Counted from the stretch's first letter, positions 36,588 through 47,209 are shown. The stretch is DNA of 64,000 bases from Klebsiella oxytoca (GCF_009707385.1 NZ_CP046115.1:3596001-3660000), one strand, 5' to 3'. Notes: generated from the letters alone by a model not told the origin. Made by a program: numbers and translations.

Positions 36588-37723
36588 TGCATACGCTATC
36601 CGATCTTCTGACAACCCGCGAACTCCAGCGCTGGCGGCTGATTCTGGGCCAGGCCGCTGAAAACAGCCTCGGCGGTCTTGATGACCATGGTCGCCGGGTG
36701 GATCACGCCCTTGAGTGGCTGTATGGCCGCGACCCGCAGCGTTTGCAGCGGGGCGAGCGCCAGGGTGGACTGGAGGATTCCAATCTGACGACGCCGGAAT
36801 GGATCAACGCCATTCATACGCTCTTCCCTCAGCCGGTTATTGAGCGCCTGGAGAGCGATGCGGTGCTGCGCTACGGTATTGACGAGGTGGTGACTAACCT
36901 GGACGTGCTGGAGCGCATCGAACCTTCCGAAAGCCTGCTGCGCGCGGTACTGCACACCAAACACCTGATGAATCCGGAAGTGCTGAACGCCGCCCGTAAG
37001 CTGGTGCAGCAGGTGGTGGAGCAAATTATGGCCCGGCTGGCAAAAGAGATTCGTCAGGCATTTTCCGGCGCTCGCGACCGACAGCGGCCGTCGCGCGTCC
37101 CTCTGGCGCGCAATTTCGACTTCAGGAAAACCCTGCGTGCCAACCTCAAACACTGGGACCCGCAGCGCGGCAAGCTATATATTGAGTCGCCAAAGTTTAT
37201 CAGCCGCGTGAAACGCCATAGCGAAAAATGGCAGCTGATTTTACTGGTCGATCAGAGCGGCTCAATGGTCGACTCCGTTATCCATTCGGCGGTAATGGCT
37301 GCCTGCTTATGGCAGCTGCCAGGCATTCGCACGCACCTCGTGGCGTTTGATACCAGCGTGGTGGATCTCACACAGGACGTTGCCGACCCGGTTGAGCTGC
37401 TGATGAAAGTGCAGCTGGGAGGCGGCACCAATATCGCCCAGGCCGTAGAATACGCGCGACAGCTTATTGAACAGCCGCAAAAGAGCGTCATTGTGCTGGT
37501 GAGTGATTTTTTTGAAGGTGGAGCGAATTCGCTGTTGATTAACCAGGTAAAGCAGAGCGTACAAAGCGGCGTCAAAGTCCTCGGGCTGGCGGCGTTAGAC
37601 AGCTCAGCGTCACCGAGTTACGACCATGAAATGGCCCAGGCGCTGGTCAACGTCGGGGCGCAAATCGCCGCCATGACGCCCGGCGAACTGGCCTCCTGGC
37701 TGGCGGAGAATCTACAATCATGA
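36587..37723 (+). CDS. yehP: VWA-domain protein YehP
   Basis: 378 residues. A helical N-terminal region (about 1-210) is followed by a von Willebrand A domain with a complete MIDAS: DQSGS (Asp222, Ser224, Ser226), Thr in GGGTN, and Asp in VSDFFEGG. The gene order MoxR ATPase + VWA protein resembles RavA-ViaA and CbbQ-CbbO, where the VWA protein is the adaptor or substrate of the ATPase. It starts within the yehM stop (TAATG) and overlaps yehQ by 4 bases. Confidence 0.92.
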   Translation: MHTLSDLLTTRELQRWRLILGQAAENSLGGLDDHGRRVDHALEWLYGRDPQRLQRGERQGGLEDSNLTTPEWINAIHTLFPQPVIERLESDAVLRYGIDEVVTNLDVLERIEPSESLLRAVLHTKHLMNPEVLNAARKLVQQVVEQIMARLAKEIRQAFSGARDRQRPSRVPLARNFDFRKTLRANLKHWDPQRGKLYIESPKFISRVKRHSEKWQLILLVDQSGSMVDSVIHSAVMAACLWQLPGIRTHLVAFDTSVVDLTQDVADPVELLMKVQLGGGTNIAQAVEYARQLIEQPQKSVIVLVSDFFEGGANSLLINQVKQSVQSGVKVLGLAALDSSASPSYDHEMAQALVNVGAQIAAMTPGELASWLAENLQS

Positions 37724-39726
37724 TCCCTCTACGTCCTGAATTACTGGAGCTCACGCCGCAGGCGCTTATCGCCTTGAGCAACGCCGGATTCGTAAAACGC
37801 AGCCAAAAAGAGCTGGATAACGGCAACATCCCCGAGCTGAGCCAGGATGACAACGGTACGCTTACCGCCGTTTTTAGCGACGGCACTCGTACCCGGCTGG
37901 AAAAAGATCGGGCGCTAAAAGAGTCCAGCTGCACCTGCGGCGCCAGCGATATGTGCCGTCATCGCGTGATGCTGATCCTGAGCTATCAGCGCGCCAACGC
38001 CGGTCACGCGGCTCCTGGAGGAGAGCCAAACGCTGGCGAGCGCTGGCATCCCGGCCTGTGGCAGGAAGAGCTGTCCACCCTCCCCGAGTCCATTCTCAAG
38101 CGGGCGCAGCAGCTGGCGGATAAAGGACTGACGGTGGAATTATTCTGCCGTCCCAATGAAACGCCCTCGGCCAGGCTGCCGATGAGCGATGTACGTTTTT
38201 ATTCCCGCAGCAGCATCCGCTTTGCCCGCTGCGACTGCGTGGACGGCTCGCTGTGCGAGCACATCGCGCTGGCGGTGCAGGCCTTCAGCGATGCCGAAGC
38301 CCAGCAGCCCGGCTTTACGCATCTGGTATGGCAAACCCGTAGCCGCAAGCTAGCCGCCCGCGGCGGGCCATTTGATACCGACGAAGGCGAGGCCTGCCGA
38401 CAAAGCCTGCTCCAGCTCAGCCGGCTGCTATGGCAAAGCGGCGTCAGCCAGCCGCCGCTCGGCTTCGAAGCCGCGTTTACCCGCGCGCAGAGAACCGCGC
38501 ACCGGGCCAACTGGCGCTGGGTCGTTGGCGCGCTTGCCGAGCTTCGTGAATCCGTGGATGCTTTCCAGCAGCGTGGCAGCCACTACTCACCAGAACAGCT
38601 GCTCGCCCAGCTGGCAGGCCTTAACGCCCGTCTGGAGAGCGCCGATCGGATGGCGCAGCTTGCCGAGGCTAATCAGACTCCCCCTCTGCCGTGGCGTACC
38701 GTCGTCGGGCTGGGTATTGTCGGTGAAGCGCAGCTCGACCATGTGCGGCTCATTTCTCTTGGCATGCGCGTCTGGCAGGATAACCAACGGTACGGCTTGC
38801 GTATCTGGTTTAGCGATCCGGATACCGGCAGCATTCTGCATCTGTCGCGCAGCTGGCCGCTGGGCGAGCGGGCGCAGAATCCGCTATGGCAGCGCCGCCT
38901 GTTTTCCTTTCAGGCCGGCACGCTGGCTGGCGGGCAAATTATTACTCAGTCAGCGCGTCGTAATGCCAGCGGCGAGCTGCTGCTGGGCGCACGCCACCGC
39001 CTGAGCAGCAACGTTCCGCTGATGGAAAACGCCTGGCTTTTACTCAATGCTCCGCTGCGGCAGGCGGGAGTTGCGGCGCTGCGTAAGTATCTGCGCCAGC
39101 GCGCTCCGGCCTGGGTACGTCCGCTTAATCAGGTTGATAACCTGTTTATTTTGCCGGTAGATTCCTGCATCGCCGTCGGGTGGGACGCCGCGCGGCAAAC
39201 GCTGGATGCGCAGGTTCTCAGCGGCGAGGGAGAAGATAACGTTTTACACTTATCCCTTCCTGCCTCCGCCAGCGCACCGTATGCCGTTGAGCGAATGGCG
39301 GCGCTGCTCAGACAAGAAGACGATCCGCTGGTTATGGTTTCCGGGTTGGTTAGCTTTAATCACGGACGGCTTTGCCTGGAGCCGCTGGTGATGATGACCC
39401 GTTCTCGCGCCTGGGCGCTGAATGCCGAACCGTCCTCCGTCGGACCATTGCCTGCTGGCGATGCCATGCTGCCGCGTGCAATGGCTCAAAGTCTGTTGCA
39501 GCGCGCCCGGTCGCTGCTGATCCAGATCCTGCATAACGGCCTGCGCTATCAGCAAAAGGGGCTGTTTCGCGAGGCTAAAGCGTTGAGCGACGATTTAACG
39601 AACAATGGTTTTCCCCATCTTGCGCACCTGCTGCGCCAGCTGGGAGAAAGCGAAACAGAGACAACTACGGATACGCTCAGCGCCATCGCGCAACTCTGTA
39701 TACAATTAGATGTGATGCTTGATTAA
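37720..39726 (+). CDS. yehQ: SWIM zinc-finger protein YehQ
   Basis: 668 residues. Two SWIM-like zinc motifs with identical CxCx5CxH spacing are visible: Cys71/73/79-His81 (CTCGASDMCRH) and Cys171/173/179-His181 (CDCVDGSLCEH). Most annotations of the family mention one. The rest is unassigned mixed sequence. SWIM motifs bind nucleic acid or protein. It starts inside the end of yehP (ATGA overlap), so stoichiometric production with the VWA protein is likely. Confidence 0.9.
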   Translation: MIPLRPELLELTPQALIALSNAGFVKRSQKELDNGNIPELSQDDNGTLTAVFSDGTRTRLEKDRALKESSCTCGASDMCRHRVMLILSYQRANAGHAAPGGEPNAGERWHPGLWQEELSTLPESILKRAQQLADKGLTVELFCRPNETPSARLPMSDVRFYSRSSIRFARCDCVDGSLCEHIALAVQAFSDAEAQQPGFTHLVWQTRSRKLAARGGPFDTDEGEACRQSLLQLSRLLWQSGVSQPPLGFEAAFTRAQRTAHRANWRWVVGALAELRESVDAFQQRGSHYSPEQLLAQLAGLNARLESADRMAQLAEANQTPPLPWRTVVGLGIVGEAQLDHVRLISLGMRVWQDNQRYGLRIWFSDPDTGSILHLSRSWPLGERAQNPLWQRRLFSFQAGTLAGGQIITQSARRNASGELLLGARHRLSSNVPLMENAWLLLNAPLRQAGVAALRKYLRQRAPAWVRPLNQVDNLFILPVDSCIAVGWDAARQTLDAQVLSGEGEDNVLHLSLPASASAPYAVERMAALLRQEDDPLVMVSGLVSFNHGRLCLEPLVMMTRSRAWALNAEPSSVGPLPAGDAMLPRAMAQSLLQRARSLLIQILHNGLRYQQKGLFREAKALSDDLTNNGFPHLAHLLRQLGESETETTTDTLSAIAQLCIQLDVMLD

Positions 39727-39738
39727 CAAGGAATGATA

Positions 39739-40200
39739 ATGAAATTTAACCGCAGGATTACCGCAGTGCTGGGCGCAACCCTGGTGATGGCCGCGCTTAT
39801 GGGCTGTGATAACAAAAAAGATGATGTCAAGGCGTTTAGCAACACCATGAACGGCGTTGATCTCACCTTCACCTACCACTACAAAGGCGATCTCGTCACC
39901 CGCCAGGACGCGGAAAATAAGATCCCCTATAAATCCCTTGGAGTGAGCAACGAGGAGCAGGCGCGCAAGATAATCGATCCCATCGGCGCGGCTTACAGCA
40001 ACATTAAGGGCGTGACGCACAGCGTGGACTATAAAGAGACCTACGCGCAGGAGCATCTCTCCATCGACTTCAATCAGGTTAAAATCAGCGAGCTGTGTAA
40101 ACTGCCGGGGGCAAGCTTTACCGACTGCTCACAGAAATCTATTTCGCTGAGCGAATCGGAGAAAATGCTGAAGTCTCAGGGATTTAAAGAGGTGAAATAA
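39739..40200 (+). CDS. yehR: YehR lipoprotein (DUF1307)
   Basis: 153-residue predicted lipoprotein. The signal peptide ends in the lipobox LMGC (ALMGCDNKKDD), so the mature protein starts with lipidated Cys; Asp at +2 suggests inner-membrane retention. The DUF1307 body follows. I use ATG 39739 rather than 39733. It is 12 bases after yehQ and so probably cotranscribed with the cytoplasmic yehL-Q set, an odd pairing seen also in E. coli. Confidence 0.9.
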   Translation: MKFNRRITAVLGATLVMAALMGCDNKKDDVKAFSNTMNGVDLTFTYHYKGDLVTRQDAENKIPYKSLGVSNEEQARKIIDPIGAAYSNIKGVTHSVDYKETYAQEHLSIDFNQVKISELCKLPGASFTDCSQKSISLSESEKMLKSQGFKEVK

Positions 40201-40258
40201 TGGCCAGACGCCGCTCAATCCCGGCTAAGGCGTTTACGCCGCCAGCCGGGAAAACTCA
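40201..40258. repeat. REP-like palindromic repeat
   Basis: Between convergent yehR and yehS, CCCGGCTAAGGCGTTTACGC CGCCAGCCGGGA (split copy of the REP family) forms an imperfect palindrome. Confidence 0.7.
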
Positions 40259-40726
40259 TCAGGATTTCGCGTGTTCGCGCTCGGTCAGCCCACGCAGGAA
40301 GTAGCGCAGAAACTGATCCCCGCATTCGCGGAAGTTTTTATGCTCAGGGGCGCGCATCATGGCGGTAATTTCCGGCATTGAGACGCGGAATTTCTGCTGG
40401 GTAAGAATAGCGAGGATATCATCCGTCTTCAGGGAGAAGGCGATGCGCAGCTTTTTCAGCACCACATTGTTATTTACCCGCCGCTCCACCGACAGCGGCG
40501 GCGCGGATTCATCTTTACCGCGTTTGTCGTAAATCAGGCCGTTAAGGAAATTCGACAACACGATATCCGGGCAGCGCACAAACCCCTCTTCGTCTTCTTT
40601 TTTCAGCCAGGGTACCAGCTGTTCCGCGCTGACCGGCGCATCCGCCAGCGCAAAAATACGTACCAGGCCGCTGTTATTGGTTTTCAGGGTGTAGCGCAGG
40701 CTACGTAAGATATCGTTACTGATCAT
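40259..40726 (-). CDS. yehS: YehS (DUF1456) protein
   Basis: 155-residue cytoplasmic protein made of two similar DUF1456 halves. One starts MISNDILRSLRYTLKTNNSG, the other reads NNVVLKKLRIAFSLKTDDIL; both have the same RxLRYxL/KLRIAFSLK helix pattern. Function is unknown. It is leftward, same strand as the BtsSR genes, and convergent with yehR. Confidence 0.92.
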   Translation of the reverse strand: MISNDILRSLRYTLKTNNSGLVRIFALADAPVSAEQLVPWLKKEDEEGFVRCPDIVLSNFLNGLIYDKRGKDESAPPLSVERRVNNNVVLKKLRIAFSLKTDDILAILTQQKFRVSMPEITAMMRAPEHKNFRECGDQFLRYFLRGLTEREHAKS

Positions 40727-40779
40727 ATTGCCTTCATGATGAAAAAATCTGCCGCTCAGTCTATCACGATTCCGCCTTT

Positions 40780-41499
40780 TTACAGCCCAATCGCCTCTTT
40801 CAGGCTTTTCAGGTAGCGGCGGCTGACCGGCACCGTTTGCCCGGCGCGCATCAGCAGCTCCGCCTGGCCGTTCTCCTCAAAACGGATCTCCTTGAGATGG
40901 GACATGTTGACCAGGTACTGGCGATGGCAGCGCAGCAGCGGCGTGCGGCTCTCAAGGGTGCGCAGGGTGAGCTCGGTGAAACCCTCCTTCCCTTCGCAGT
41001 CGGTCACGTAAATCCCGCTCATCCGGCTGCTGACGAAGGCCACGTCTTCCATCTGCAGCAACCAGATCCGGCTGTGTCCGGTACAGGGAATATATTTCAG
41101 CGCCTGCTGGGTATCATCAAGCACGGTCATATCCTGCAGGCTGCGCTCCTGGCGCAGGCGAGCCAGCGTTTTTTCCAGCCTGGTGGACTCTATCGGCTTA
41201 AGTAAATAGTCGAAGGCGTGCTCTTCAAAGGCTTTTACCGCGTACTCGTCGAAGGCGGTGAGAAAAACAATATACGGGCGATGCTCCGGATCGAGCATAC
41301 CGACCATTTCCAGACCGCTGATCCGCGGCATCTGAATATCCAGAAACAGCACGTCCGGACGCAGCTTATGTACCGCGCCGATCGCCTCTACGGCATTTCC
41401 GCATTCGCCGACGATCTCAATATCAGGCTGGGTCTCCAGCAAAATACGCAGGTTTTCACGGGCCAGCGGCTCGTCATCGACAATTAATACTTTTAACAT
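40780..41499 (-). CDS. btsR: LytTR response regulator BtsR (YehT)
   Basis: 239 residues, as in E. coli. The receiver domain has the phosphoacceptor Asp54 in [14 protein letters not shown] and acidic pair Asp8/Asp9. A C-terminal LytTR DNA-binding domain follows (about 135-239; [19 protein letters not shown]). I use ATG 41499; the longer frame reads into btsS. The start overlaps the btsS stop by 7 bases. In E. coli BtsR activates the pyruvate transporter gene btsT, which is not here. Confidence 0.95.
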   Translation of the reverse strand: MLKVLIVDDEPLARENLRILLETQPDIEIVGECGNAVEAIGAVHKLRPDVLFLDIQMPRISGLEMVGMLDPEHRPYIVFLTAFDEYAVKAFEEHAFDYLLKPIESTRLEKTLARLRQERSLQDMTVLDDTQQALKYIPCTGHSRIWLLQMEDVAFVSSRMSGIYVTDCEGKEGFTELTLRTLESRTPLLRCHRQYLVNMSHLKEIRFEENGQAELLMRAGQTVPVSRRYLKSLKEAIGL

Positions 41500-43181
41500 G
41501 CGCTTTCCTCCAGAGGCAGTCTCAGCGTGACGCGGGTAAAGCATTCCGGCTCACAGGTGACGGTAATCCCGCAGTCGGCGCCGAAGCGCGCCCGCAGCCG
41601 TCGGTCAACCAGATTCATGCCCAACCCGCTGGCGCTGGGTTTGTCCTGATACAACCCGGCGTTATCTTCGATATCCAGCTGCAGCCAGCGTTCGTGCTGG
41701 CTGGCGCGAATGGTGATTTCGCCCACCCCAAGGTGCTGCGACGTTCCGTGTTTAATGGCGTTTTCAACTATCGGCTGCAGGGTAAAAGCCGGCAGCTGGT
41801 GCTGCCCCAGCGCTTCAGGTACCAGCATCTGAATCTGCAGATTGGCCTGAAAACGCGCTTTCTCAATTTGCAAATAGGCGTTCACATGCTCAATTTCATC
41901 CGCCAGGGTAACGATTTCCGCAGGCCGCTTCAGGTTTTTGCGGAAAAAGGTCGACAGATACTGCACCAGCTGCCCGGCCTGATCGCTATCGCGGCGAATC
42001 ACCGCTTTTAGCGTGTTGAGCGCGTTGAACAGGAAGTGCGGATTCACCTGGGCGTGCAGCAGCTTGATTTCCGATTGCGTTAACAACGCTTTTTGCCGTT
42101 CATACTGGCCGGCCAGGATCTGCGCCGACAGCAGCTGCGCAATCCCCTCCCCCAGCGTGCGGTTAATGGAGCTAAACAGGCGATTCTTGGCTTCATAGAG
42201 CTTAATCGTGCCGATCACCCGCTGGTTTTCGCCGCGCAGCGGGATAACCAGCGTGGAGCCCAGTTTGCAGTTGGGATGAATCGAGCAGCGATAAGGCACT
42301 TCATTACCGTCGGCGTAGACAACCTCGCCGGTATCTATCGCCTTTTGGGTATATAGCGAAGAGATAGGTTTGCCGGGAAGATGGTGATCGTCGCCAATTC
42401 CGGTAAACGCCAGCAGCTTGTCGCGGTCGGTTATCGCCACCGCACCGATATCCAGCTCCTGAATCAGCACCTGCGCCACCTTCATGCTGTTCTCTTCATT
42501 AAACCCCTGGCGCAGGATCCCTTCGGTCGAGGCGGCAACCTTCAGCGCCGTAGCCGAGAAAGCCGAGGTATATTTTTCAAACATTGCGCGCTTATCCAGC
42601 AGGATGCGCATAAACAGCGCCGCGCCGACGGTATTAGTGACCATCATAGGCGCGGCGATACTCTGAACCAGGTGCAGGGCGTCTTCAAACGGACGAGCGA
42701 TCAGCAAAATAATAAGCATCTGCACCATTTCCGCCACGAAGGTGATAGCGCCAGCGGTCAGCGGGCTGAATACTTTATCCGGCCGTCCGCGTTTAACCAG
42801 AATACTGTGCACCAGGCCGCCGAGCAGCCCTTCGACGATGGTGGATACCATGCAGCTCAGCGCCGTCATGCCGCCCATCGAGTAGCGATGAAGCCCGCCG
42901 GTCAGCCCCACCAGACCGCCGACCACCGGCCCGCCCAGCAGGCCGCCCATCACCGCGCCAATGGCTCGCGTGTTGGCGATTGAGTCTTCGATATGCAGGC
43001 CGAAGTAGGTACCCAGAATACAAAAAATGGAGAAGGTAACGTAGCACAGCAGCTTGTGCGGTAGTCGGACGGTGACCTGCATTAACGGGATAAACAGCCG
43101 CGTTTTGCTCATCAGCCACGCAATGACCAAAAACACGCACATCTGCTGAAGCAGCAGCAACACCAGATCGAACTCGTACAT
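41493..43181 (-). CDS. btsS: Pyruvate-sensing histidine kinase BtsS (YehU)
   Basis: 562-residue LytS-type sensor kinase. Several N-terminal membrane segments (5TMR-LYT, about 1-190) are followed by a GAF-like region, the His_kinase motif [20 protein letters not shown] (phosphoacceptor His about 382) and an HATPase domain with VENAIKHG and [12 protein letters not shown]. coli BtsS binds external pyruvate. ATG 43181 ([14 protein letters not shown]) matches the E. coli start. Confidence 0.95.
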   Translation of the reverse strand: MYEFDLVLLLLQQMCVFLVIAWLMSKTRLFIPLMQVTVRLPHKLLCYVTFSIFCILGTYFGLHIEDSIANTRAIGAVMGGLLGGPVVGGLVGLTGGLHRYSMGGMTALSCMVSTIVEGLLGGLVHSILVKRGRPDKVFSPLTAGAITFVAEMVQMLIILLIARPFEDALHLVQSIAAPMMVTNTVGAALFMRILLDKRAMFEKYTSAFSATALKVAASTEGILRQGFNEENSMKVAQVLIQELDIGAVAITDRDKLLAFTGIGDDHHLPGKPISSLYTQKAIDTGEVVYADGNEVPYRCSIHPNCKLGSTLVIPLRGENQRVIGTIKLYEAKNRLFSSINRTLGEGIAQLLSAQILAGQYERQKALLTQSEIKLLHAQVNPHFLFNALNTLKAVIRRDSDQAGQLVQYLSTFFRKNLKRPAEIVTLADEIEHVNAYLQIEKARFQANLQIQMLVPEALGQHQLPAFTLQPIVENAIKHGTSQHLGVGEITIRASQHERWLQLDIEDNAGLYQDKPSASGLGMNLVDRRLRARFGADCGITVTCEPECFTRVTLRLPLEESAC

Positions 43182-43391
43182 ACCCGCAGACCACACTTCA
43201 TTTGAAAGCGCGTAACATACACTGCTTGCTTATAACTTTCTTTGAAGCAATACATGAAAATGATAATTCATGTTCCGGATCACATTTCTTAGCGTCTCGC
43301 CTGCCCTTTTTTGTACAAAAAACAAGCAAAATTTTCCCGTTCGCTTAACAGCTTCTACAGTTAAGAGAGGAGAACCCAGCGGGAGGAGAAA

Positions 43392-44138
43392 ATGACGCTT
43401 TATACTATTGGCGAAGTTGCCCAGCTTTGCGATATCAATCCCGTCACGTTACGCGCCTGGCAGCGGCGCTATGGATTACTGAAACCGCAGCGTACCGACG
43501 GCGGGCACCGTCTGTTCAACGAGTTTGAGATAGACCGCATTCGCGAAATTAAGCGCTGGATTGATTCCGGCGTCCAGGTCGGGAAAGTGAAAACGCTGCT
43601 TCTGGATAATGAACAGGAGTTTGCCGACGGCTGGCAGCAACGGCAGGAGGTACTGCTCGGCTACCTGCAAAGCGGAAGCTACCATCGCCTGCGCATGTGG
43701 CTCAAAGAGCGCAACCGCAGCTACTCTGCACAAACCCTGGTCAGACACCTGATTAACCCGTTACGCCAGCGTTTGTCTCCGCCACAGGCAACGCTGATGG
43801 CGCTGAGGGGGATTCTTGACGGCATTCTGATCGGTCATATTGCCCATAGCCTCTCTTCCGCCGCCAAACACTCCGCTAGCCATGCGTTGATAATTGGCTG
43901 GAATGTCACCGATATCACCCGACTCTGGCTGGAGGGCTGGATAGCCAGCGAGCAGGGCTGGCGGGTGGATGTACTTGCCTCTTCAGTGAGCCATATCCGG
44001 CCCGATCTTTTTCCCGAAAGTACGTTAATGGTCTGGTGCGGAGAGGCTCCCTGTCGCGCCCAGATCCAGCAACTCCATCATTGGCAACGGCAGGACCAGG
44101 TTATCTGGCTGAATCACGCTACCGCGACGTCTCCCTGA
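43392..44138 (+). CDS. mlrA: MerR-like regulator MlrA
   Basis: 248 residues. The MerR winged helix is at about 1-70 (YTIGEVAQLCDINPVTLRAW QRRYG, then GGHRLFNEFEIDRI), followed by an effector domain without cofactor-binding cysteines. In E. coli MlrA, with RpoS, activates csgD for curli and biofilm and is itself under RpoS and c-di-GMP control. GGAGGAG precedes ATG 43392. It is divergent from btsS, as in E. coli. Confidence 0.95.
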   Translation: MTLYTIGEVAQLCDINPVTLRAWQRRYGLLKPQRTDGGHRLFNEFEIDRIREIKRWIDSGVQVGKVKTLLLDNEQEFADGWQQRQEVLLGYLQSGSYHRLRMWLKERNRSYSAQTLVRHLINPLRQRLSPPQATLMALRGILDGILIGHIAHSLSSAAKHSASHALIIGWNVTDITRLWLEGWIASEQGWRVDVLASSVSHIRPDLFPESTLMVWCGEAPCRAQIQQLHHWQRQDQVIWLNHATATSP

Positions 44139-44222
44139 GGCGCCTGGACGGGCTAGCGGATCGCAGATTGCTGGAGATCCGTAGCCCGACTAAGCGCAGC
44201 GCAAGCCGGGGGTTGTCGTAGC
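44139..44222. repeat. REP-like repeat
   Basis: GTAGCCCGACTAAGCGCAGC and the following GCAAGCCGGGG are the same palindromic element as at 23190-23230 and 56205-56240. It follows mlrA. Confidence 0.7.
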
Positions 44223-44295
44223 TAAACCGCAATTAATGTTTCATTAACACCTGCGCTTCACCGTATAATCCCCGCGTTAACATCAGGAGCCTATT

Positions 44296-44409
44296 ATGAA
44301 GCCAGCGAAAATTGCGGTTATCACCCTCTTCTTATTTATGGCCATCAGCGGTATCGGCGGCGTAATGCTGGCCGGCTATTCGTTTATTGTTCGCGGCGGT
44401 GTCGGCTGA
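44296..44409 (+). CDS. yohO: Small membrane protein YohO
   Basis: 37 residues, [20 protein letters not shown] followed by [17 protein letters not shown]. One hydrophobic span covers most of it. It matches E. coli YohO (35 residues) in sequence and position after mlrA. CAGGAG lies 8 bases before the ATG. Its 3' end overlaps the 3' end of convergent yehW by 26 bases. Function unknown. Confidence 0.92.
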   Translation: MKPAKIAVITLFLFMAISGIGGVMLAGYSFIVRGGVG

Positions 44410-45121
44410 TCCGCCGGTTCAGCCGTTCAAATCCGCGATCGACGATAATCGCCGCCAGCGCCACCAGCAGCGCCCCCTGAATCACATAAGCGGTATTAAA
44501 CCCGCTGAGGCCGATAACAATCGGCGTACCGAGCGTGTTGGCGCCAACGGTTGAAGCAATAGTTGCCGTACCTATATTGACGATGGTCGAGGTACGAATT
44601 CCGGCCAGCATCACCGGCGCCGCCAGCGGCAGTTCTACCTTTATCAGCCGCTGCCAGCCGCTCATTCCCATCCCCTGAGCGATAGATAATACGCCGGACG
44701 GAACTGCTCCCAACCCCGCCAGCGTCCCCTGCAAAACCGGCAAAATGCCGTATAGCGCCAGCGCGATCAGCGCGGGCTGCCAGCCGAACCCCATCACCGG
44801 AACCGCAATCGCCAGCACCGCGACCGGCGGAAATGTCTGCCCCATCGCGGCAATCGTTTCCACCAAAGGGCGAAACTCCTGCCCTGCCGGACGGGTGACC
44901 GCTATCCCGGCGCTAACGCCCACAAGCGTAGCCGCGAGACTGGAGAGCGCCACCAGCCAAAAGTGCGCCACGGTCAAGGAGACAAAACTCTCCTGCTGAT
45001 AAACCGGGCGCGGTAGTTCAGGAAAAAGCGAGCTGAACAGCGGCGCGCTCCAGGGCAACACCAGCAGCAGAGCGACAAACATAGCGATAAGCCACAGCAG
45101 CGGATCACGCAGCACCTTCAC
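44384..45121 (-). CDS. yehW: Osmoprotectant ABC permease YehW
   Basis: 245-residue inner-membrane permease with about 6 spans and the BPD_transp_1 signature ([20 protein letters not shown]). I use GTG 45121 ([13 protein letters not shown]), which aligns with the E. coli MKMLRDPLF start; the longer frame lies inside yehX. It overlaps yehX by 17 bases. Last gene of osmF-yehY-yehX-yehW, a glycine-betaine/choline-type importer of low affinity, RpoS-dependent in E. coli. Confidence 0.93.
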   Translation of the reverse strand: MKVLRDPLLWLIAMFVALLLVLPWSAPLFSSLFPELPRPVYQQESFVSLTVAHFWLVALSSLAATLVGVSAGIAVTRPAGQEFRPLVETIAAMGQTFPPVAVLAIAVPVMGFGWQPALIALALYGILPVLQGTLAGLGAVPSGVLSIAQGMGMSGWQRLIKVELPLAAPVMLAGIRTSTIVNIGTATIASTVGANTLGTPIVIGLSGFNTAYVIQGALLVALAAIIVDRGFERLNRRISRHRREQ

Positions 45122-46052
45122 GCCGGGCCTCCTCGCGCAGCAGGTCGGCAAAATGCAACGTTCCGCAGGCCCGCCCATGCTCATCGACTACCGGCAGAAC
45201 CTCGCGGCGATGGGCCACGAACTGCGACAGCGCCTCGCGCAGGGTCATTGCCACATTTAACGTATCCCCGGCCAGACGCTCATCGCGGCGCAGATAATCA
45301 CCGACGCCGCGCAGCGACAGCAGGCGCACGCCCAGTTCACTGCGGCCAAAAAAGGTCTGCACGAACGCATTTTTCGGTGCAAGCAGCATCTGCAGCGGCT
45401 CCCCCTGCTGTACCACTTCGCCGCCGTCCATCAACACCAGATGGTCCGCCAGACGCAGCGCCTCATCGATATCGTGAGTCACCAGTACAATCGTTCGCCC
45501 CAGCAGGCGATGAATGCGGATCATCTCCTGCTGCAGGACCTCACGCGTCACCGGGTCCAGTGCGCCAAAGGGTTCATCCATCAGCAAGACTTCCGGGTTG
45601 GCCGCCAGCGCGCGCGCAACCCCGACGCGCTGCTGCTGACCGCCGGACAGCTGATGCGGATAGCGCTCGCGAAGCAGCGGCTCCAGCCCCAACAATGCCA
45701 TCAGCTCATCCACCCGCGCCTGAATTTTCTGCCGCGGCCACTTTTGCAGCTGCGGCACGGTGGCAATATTCTGCGCCACCGTCCAGTGGGGGAACAGGCC
45801 GATAGACTGGATGGCGTAGCCCATCCTGCGGCGTAGTTCGAGAACCGGCTGCCGGCGGATATCCTGCCCGGCGAAACGGATCGTCCCGCTATCGTGTTCT
45901 ACCAGCCGATTGATCATCTTCAGCGTGGTTGACTTACCCGAACCTGAAGTCCCAATCAGCACCGAAAACGCCCCTTCGCGCAGATGCAGATTGAGGTTTT
46001 TCACCGCAGGCTGTCCGGCAAAGGCTTTATTGACGCCGTCAAACTCAATCAC
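45105..46052 (-). CDS. yehX: Osmoprotectant ABC ATPase YehX
   Basis: 315 residues. Walker [10 protein letters not shown], signature [15 protein letters not shown], Walker [12 protein letters not shown], and a C-terminal CBS-type domain ([22 protein letters not shown]) typical of ProV-like ATPases. GTG start at 46052 ([11 protein letters not shown]), 8-base overlap with yehY. It drives import together with YehW, YehY and OsmF. Confidence 0.95.
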   Translation of the reverse strand: MIEFDGVNKAFAGQPAVKNLNLHLREGAFSVLIGTSGSGKSTTLKMINRLVEHDSGTIRFAGQDIRRQPVLELRRRMGYAIQSIGLFPHWTVAQNIATVPQLQKWPRQKIQARVDELMALLGLEPLLRERYPHQLSGGQQQRVGVARALAANPEVLLMDEPFGALDPVTREVLQQEMIRIHRLLGRTIVLVTHDIDEALRLADHLVLMDGGEVVQQGEPLQMLLAPKNAFVQTFFGRSELGVRLLSLRGVGDYLRRDERLAGDTLNVAMTLREALSQFVAHRREVLPVVDEHGRACGTLHFADLLREEARREGAA

Positions 46053-47202
46053 CGGCCTCTCCTTTCAATAATGCGCCCCACAGCGCGAATAACGCATCCA
46101 CCGCTACCGCCAGCGCAATAGTCGGAATCACGCCCAGTAGCACCAGATCAAGCGCGCTGCTGAGCAGCCCCTGAAAAACCAGCGCCCCGAAGCCCCCCGC
46201 GCCAATCAGCGCCGCGACCACCGCCATGCCGACGGTTTGCACGCTGACCACCCGCAGGCTGCGCAACAAAACGGGCAACGCCAGTGGTAACTGCACCTGA
46301 AGAAAGCGCTGTCCGCCGCTCATTCCCATCGCTACCGCGCTCTCCAGCGCCTCGCGCGGTACCTGCTGCAGGCCGATCGTTACCCCGCGCACCAGCGGCA
46401 GTAGCGCATACAGCACCAGCGCGATCAGCGCGGGCGTTAAACCGGTCCCGGAAACACCGAGCTGCGCCAGCGAAGGGAACTGGCGCGCCAGCCCGGCCAG
46501 CGGTGCGATAAGCAGGCCAAACAGCGCCACGGAAGGAACGGTCTGAATGACGTTGAGAGCGGCAAAAACCGGCGATTGCCAGCGAGGATAGCGCCAGACC
46601 CAAACGCCAACGGGTAGCCCAATCAGCAGCACCGGCAGCAAAGTGCCAAACAGCAGGATCGCATGTTGATACAGCGCGTCGTCAAAAACGTCGCGGCGAT
46701 TAACATACTCTTTCAGCACAGAGAGATTGTCGAGATGACCCAATCCGAGCAGCAGCGCGGGCAGCAGCCAGACCTGCGCATTCAGCAGCCAGCGCCACAG
46801 GGCACGCGAGGTCAGACGGCGTACGGCATCGCTGGCGATAAGCAGACACAGCGCCAACGCCAGCCAGAGACCGCTGCCTGGCGAGGTACGGGCCAGGGAC
46901 GACCCCTTCCCGGCCAGCTCCAGCGCTGCGCTGCCGCTGCCCCAAAGCAACACAGGCAGCAGCAGATCTGCCAGCAGGAAGATCTGCAGAAGCGGAAGAC
47001 GCCCCGGACGCCAGCACAGCATGGCTACCAGCAGCGCTGTCGCCGCCTGAATGCCCGCCAGCCACGGCCAGACCTGCCATAGCCAGCGCCCCTCGCCGGA
47101 TAACAGCCGGTTTGGCGCATAATTGATAAACGGTAGCGCCATCACCAGCAGCAGCAACAACGCCAGCAGCAGCGCAACCCGGTTATGGCAATGAATCCTC
47201 AC
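46045..47202 (-). CDS. yehY: Osmoprotectant ABC permease YehY
   Basis: 385-residue permease, same length as in E. coli. An N-terminal extension of about five hydrophobic segments precedes the permease core with its [20 protein letters not shown] loop. GTG start at 47202, 7 bases after the osmF stop. Pairs with YehW to form the channel. Confidence 0.94.
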   Translation of the reverse strand: MRIHCHNRVALLLALLLLLVMALPFINYAPNRLLSGEGRWLWQVWPWLAGIQAATALLVAMLCWRPGRLPLLQIFLLADLLLPVLLWGSGSAALELAGKGSSLARTSPGSGLWLALALCLLIASDAVRRLTSRALWRWLLNAQVWLLPALLLGLGHLDNLSVLKEYVNRRDVFDDALYQHAILLFGTLLPVLLIGLPVGVWVWRYPRWQSPVFAALNVIQTVPSVALFGLLIAPLAGLARQFPSLAQLGVSGTGLTPALIALVLYALLPLVRGVTIGLQQVPREALESAVAMGMSGGQRFLQVQLPLALPVLLRSLRVVSVQTVGMAVVAALIGAGGFGALVFQGLLSSALDLVLLGVIPTIALAVAVDALFALWGALLKGEAGD

Positions 47203-47209
47203 GCGGCTT

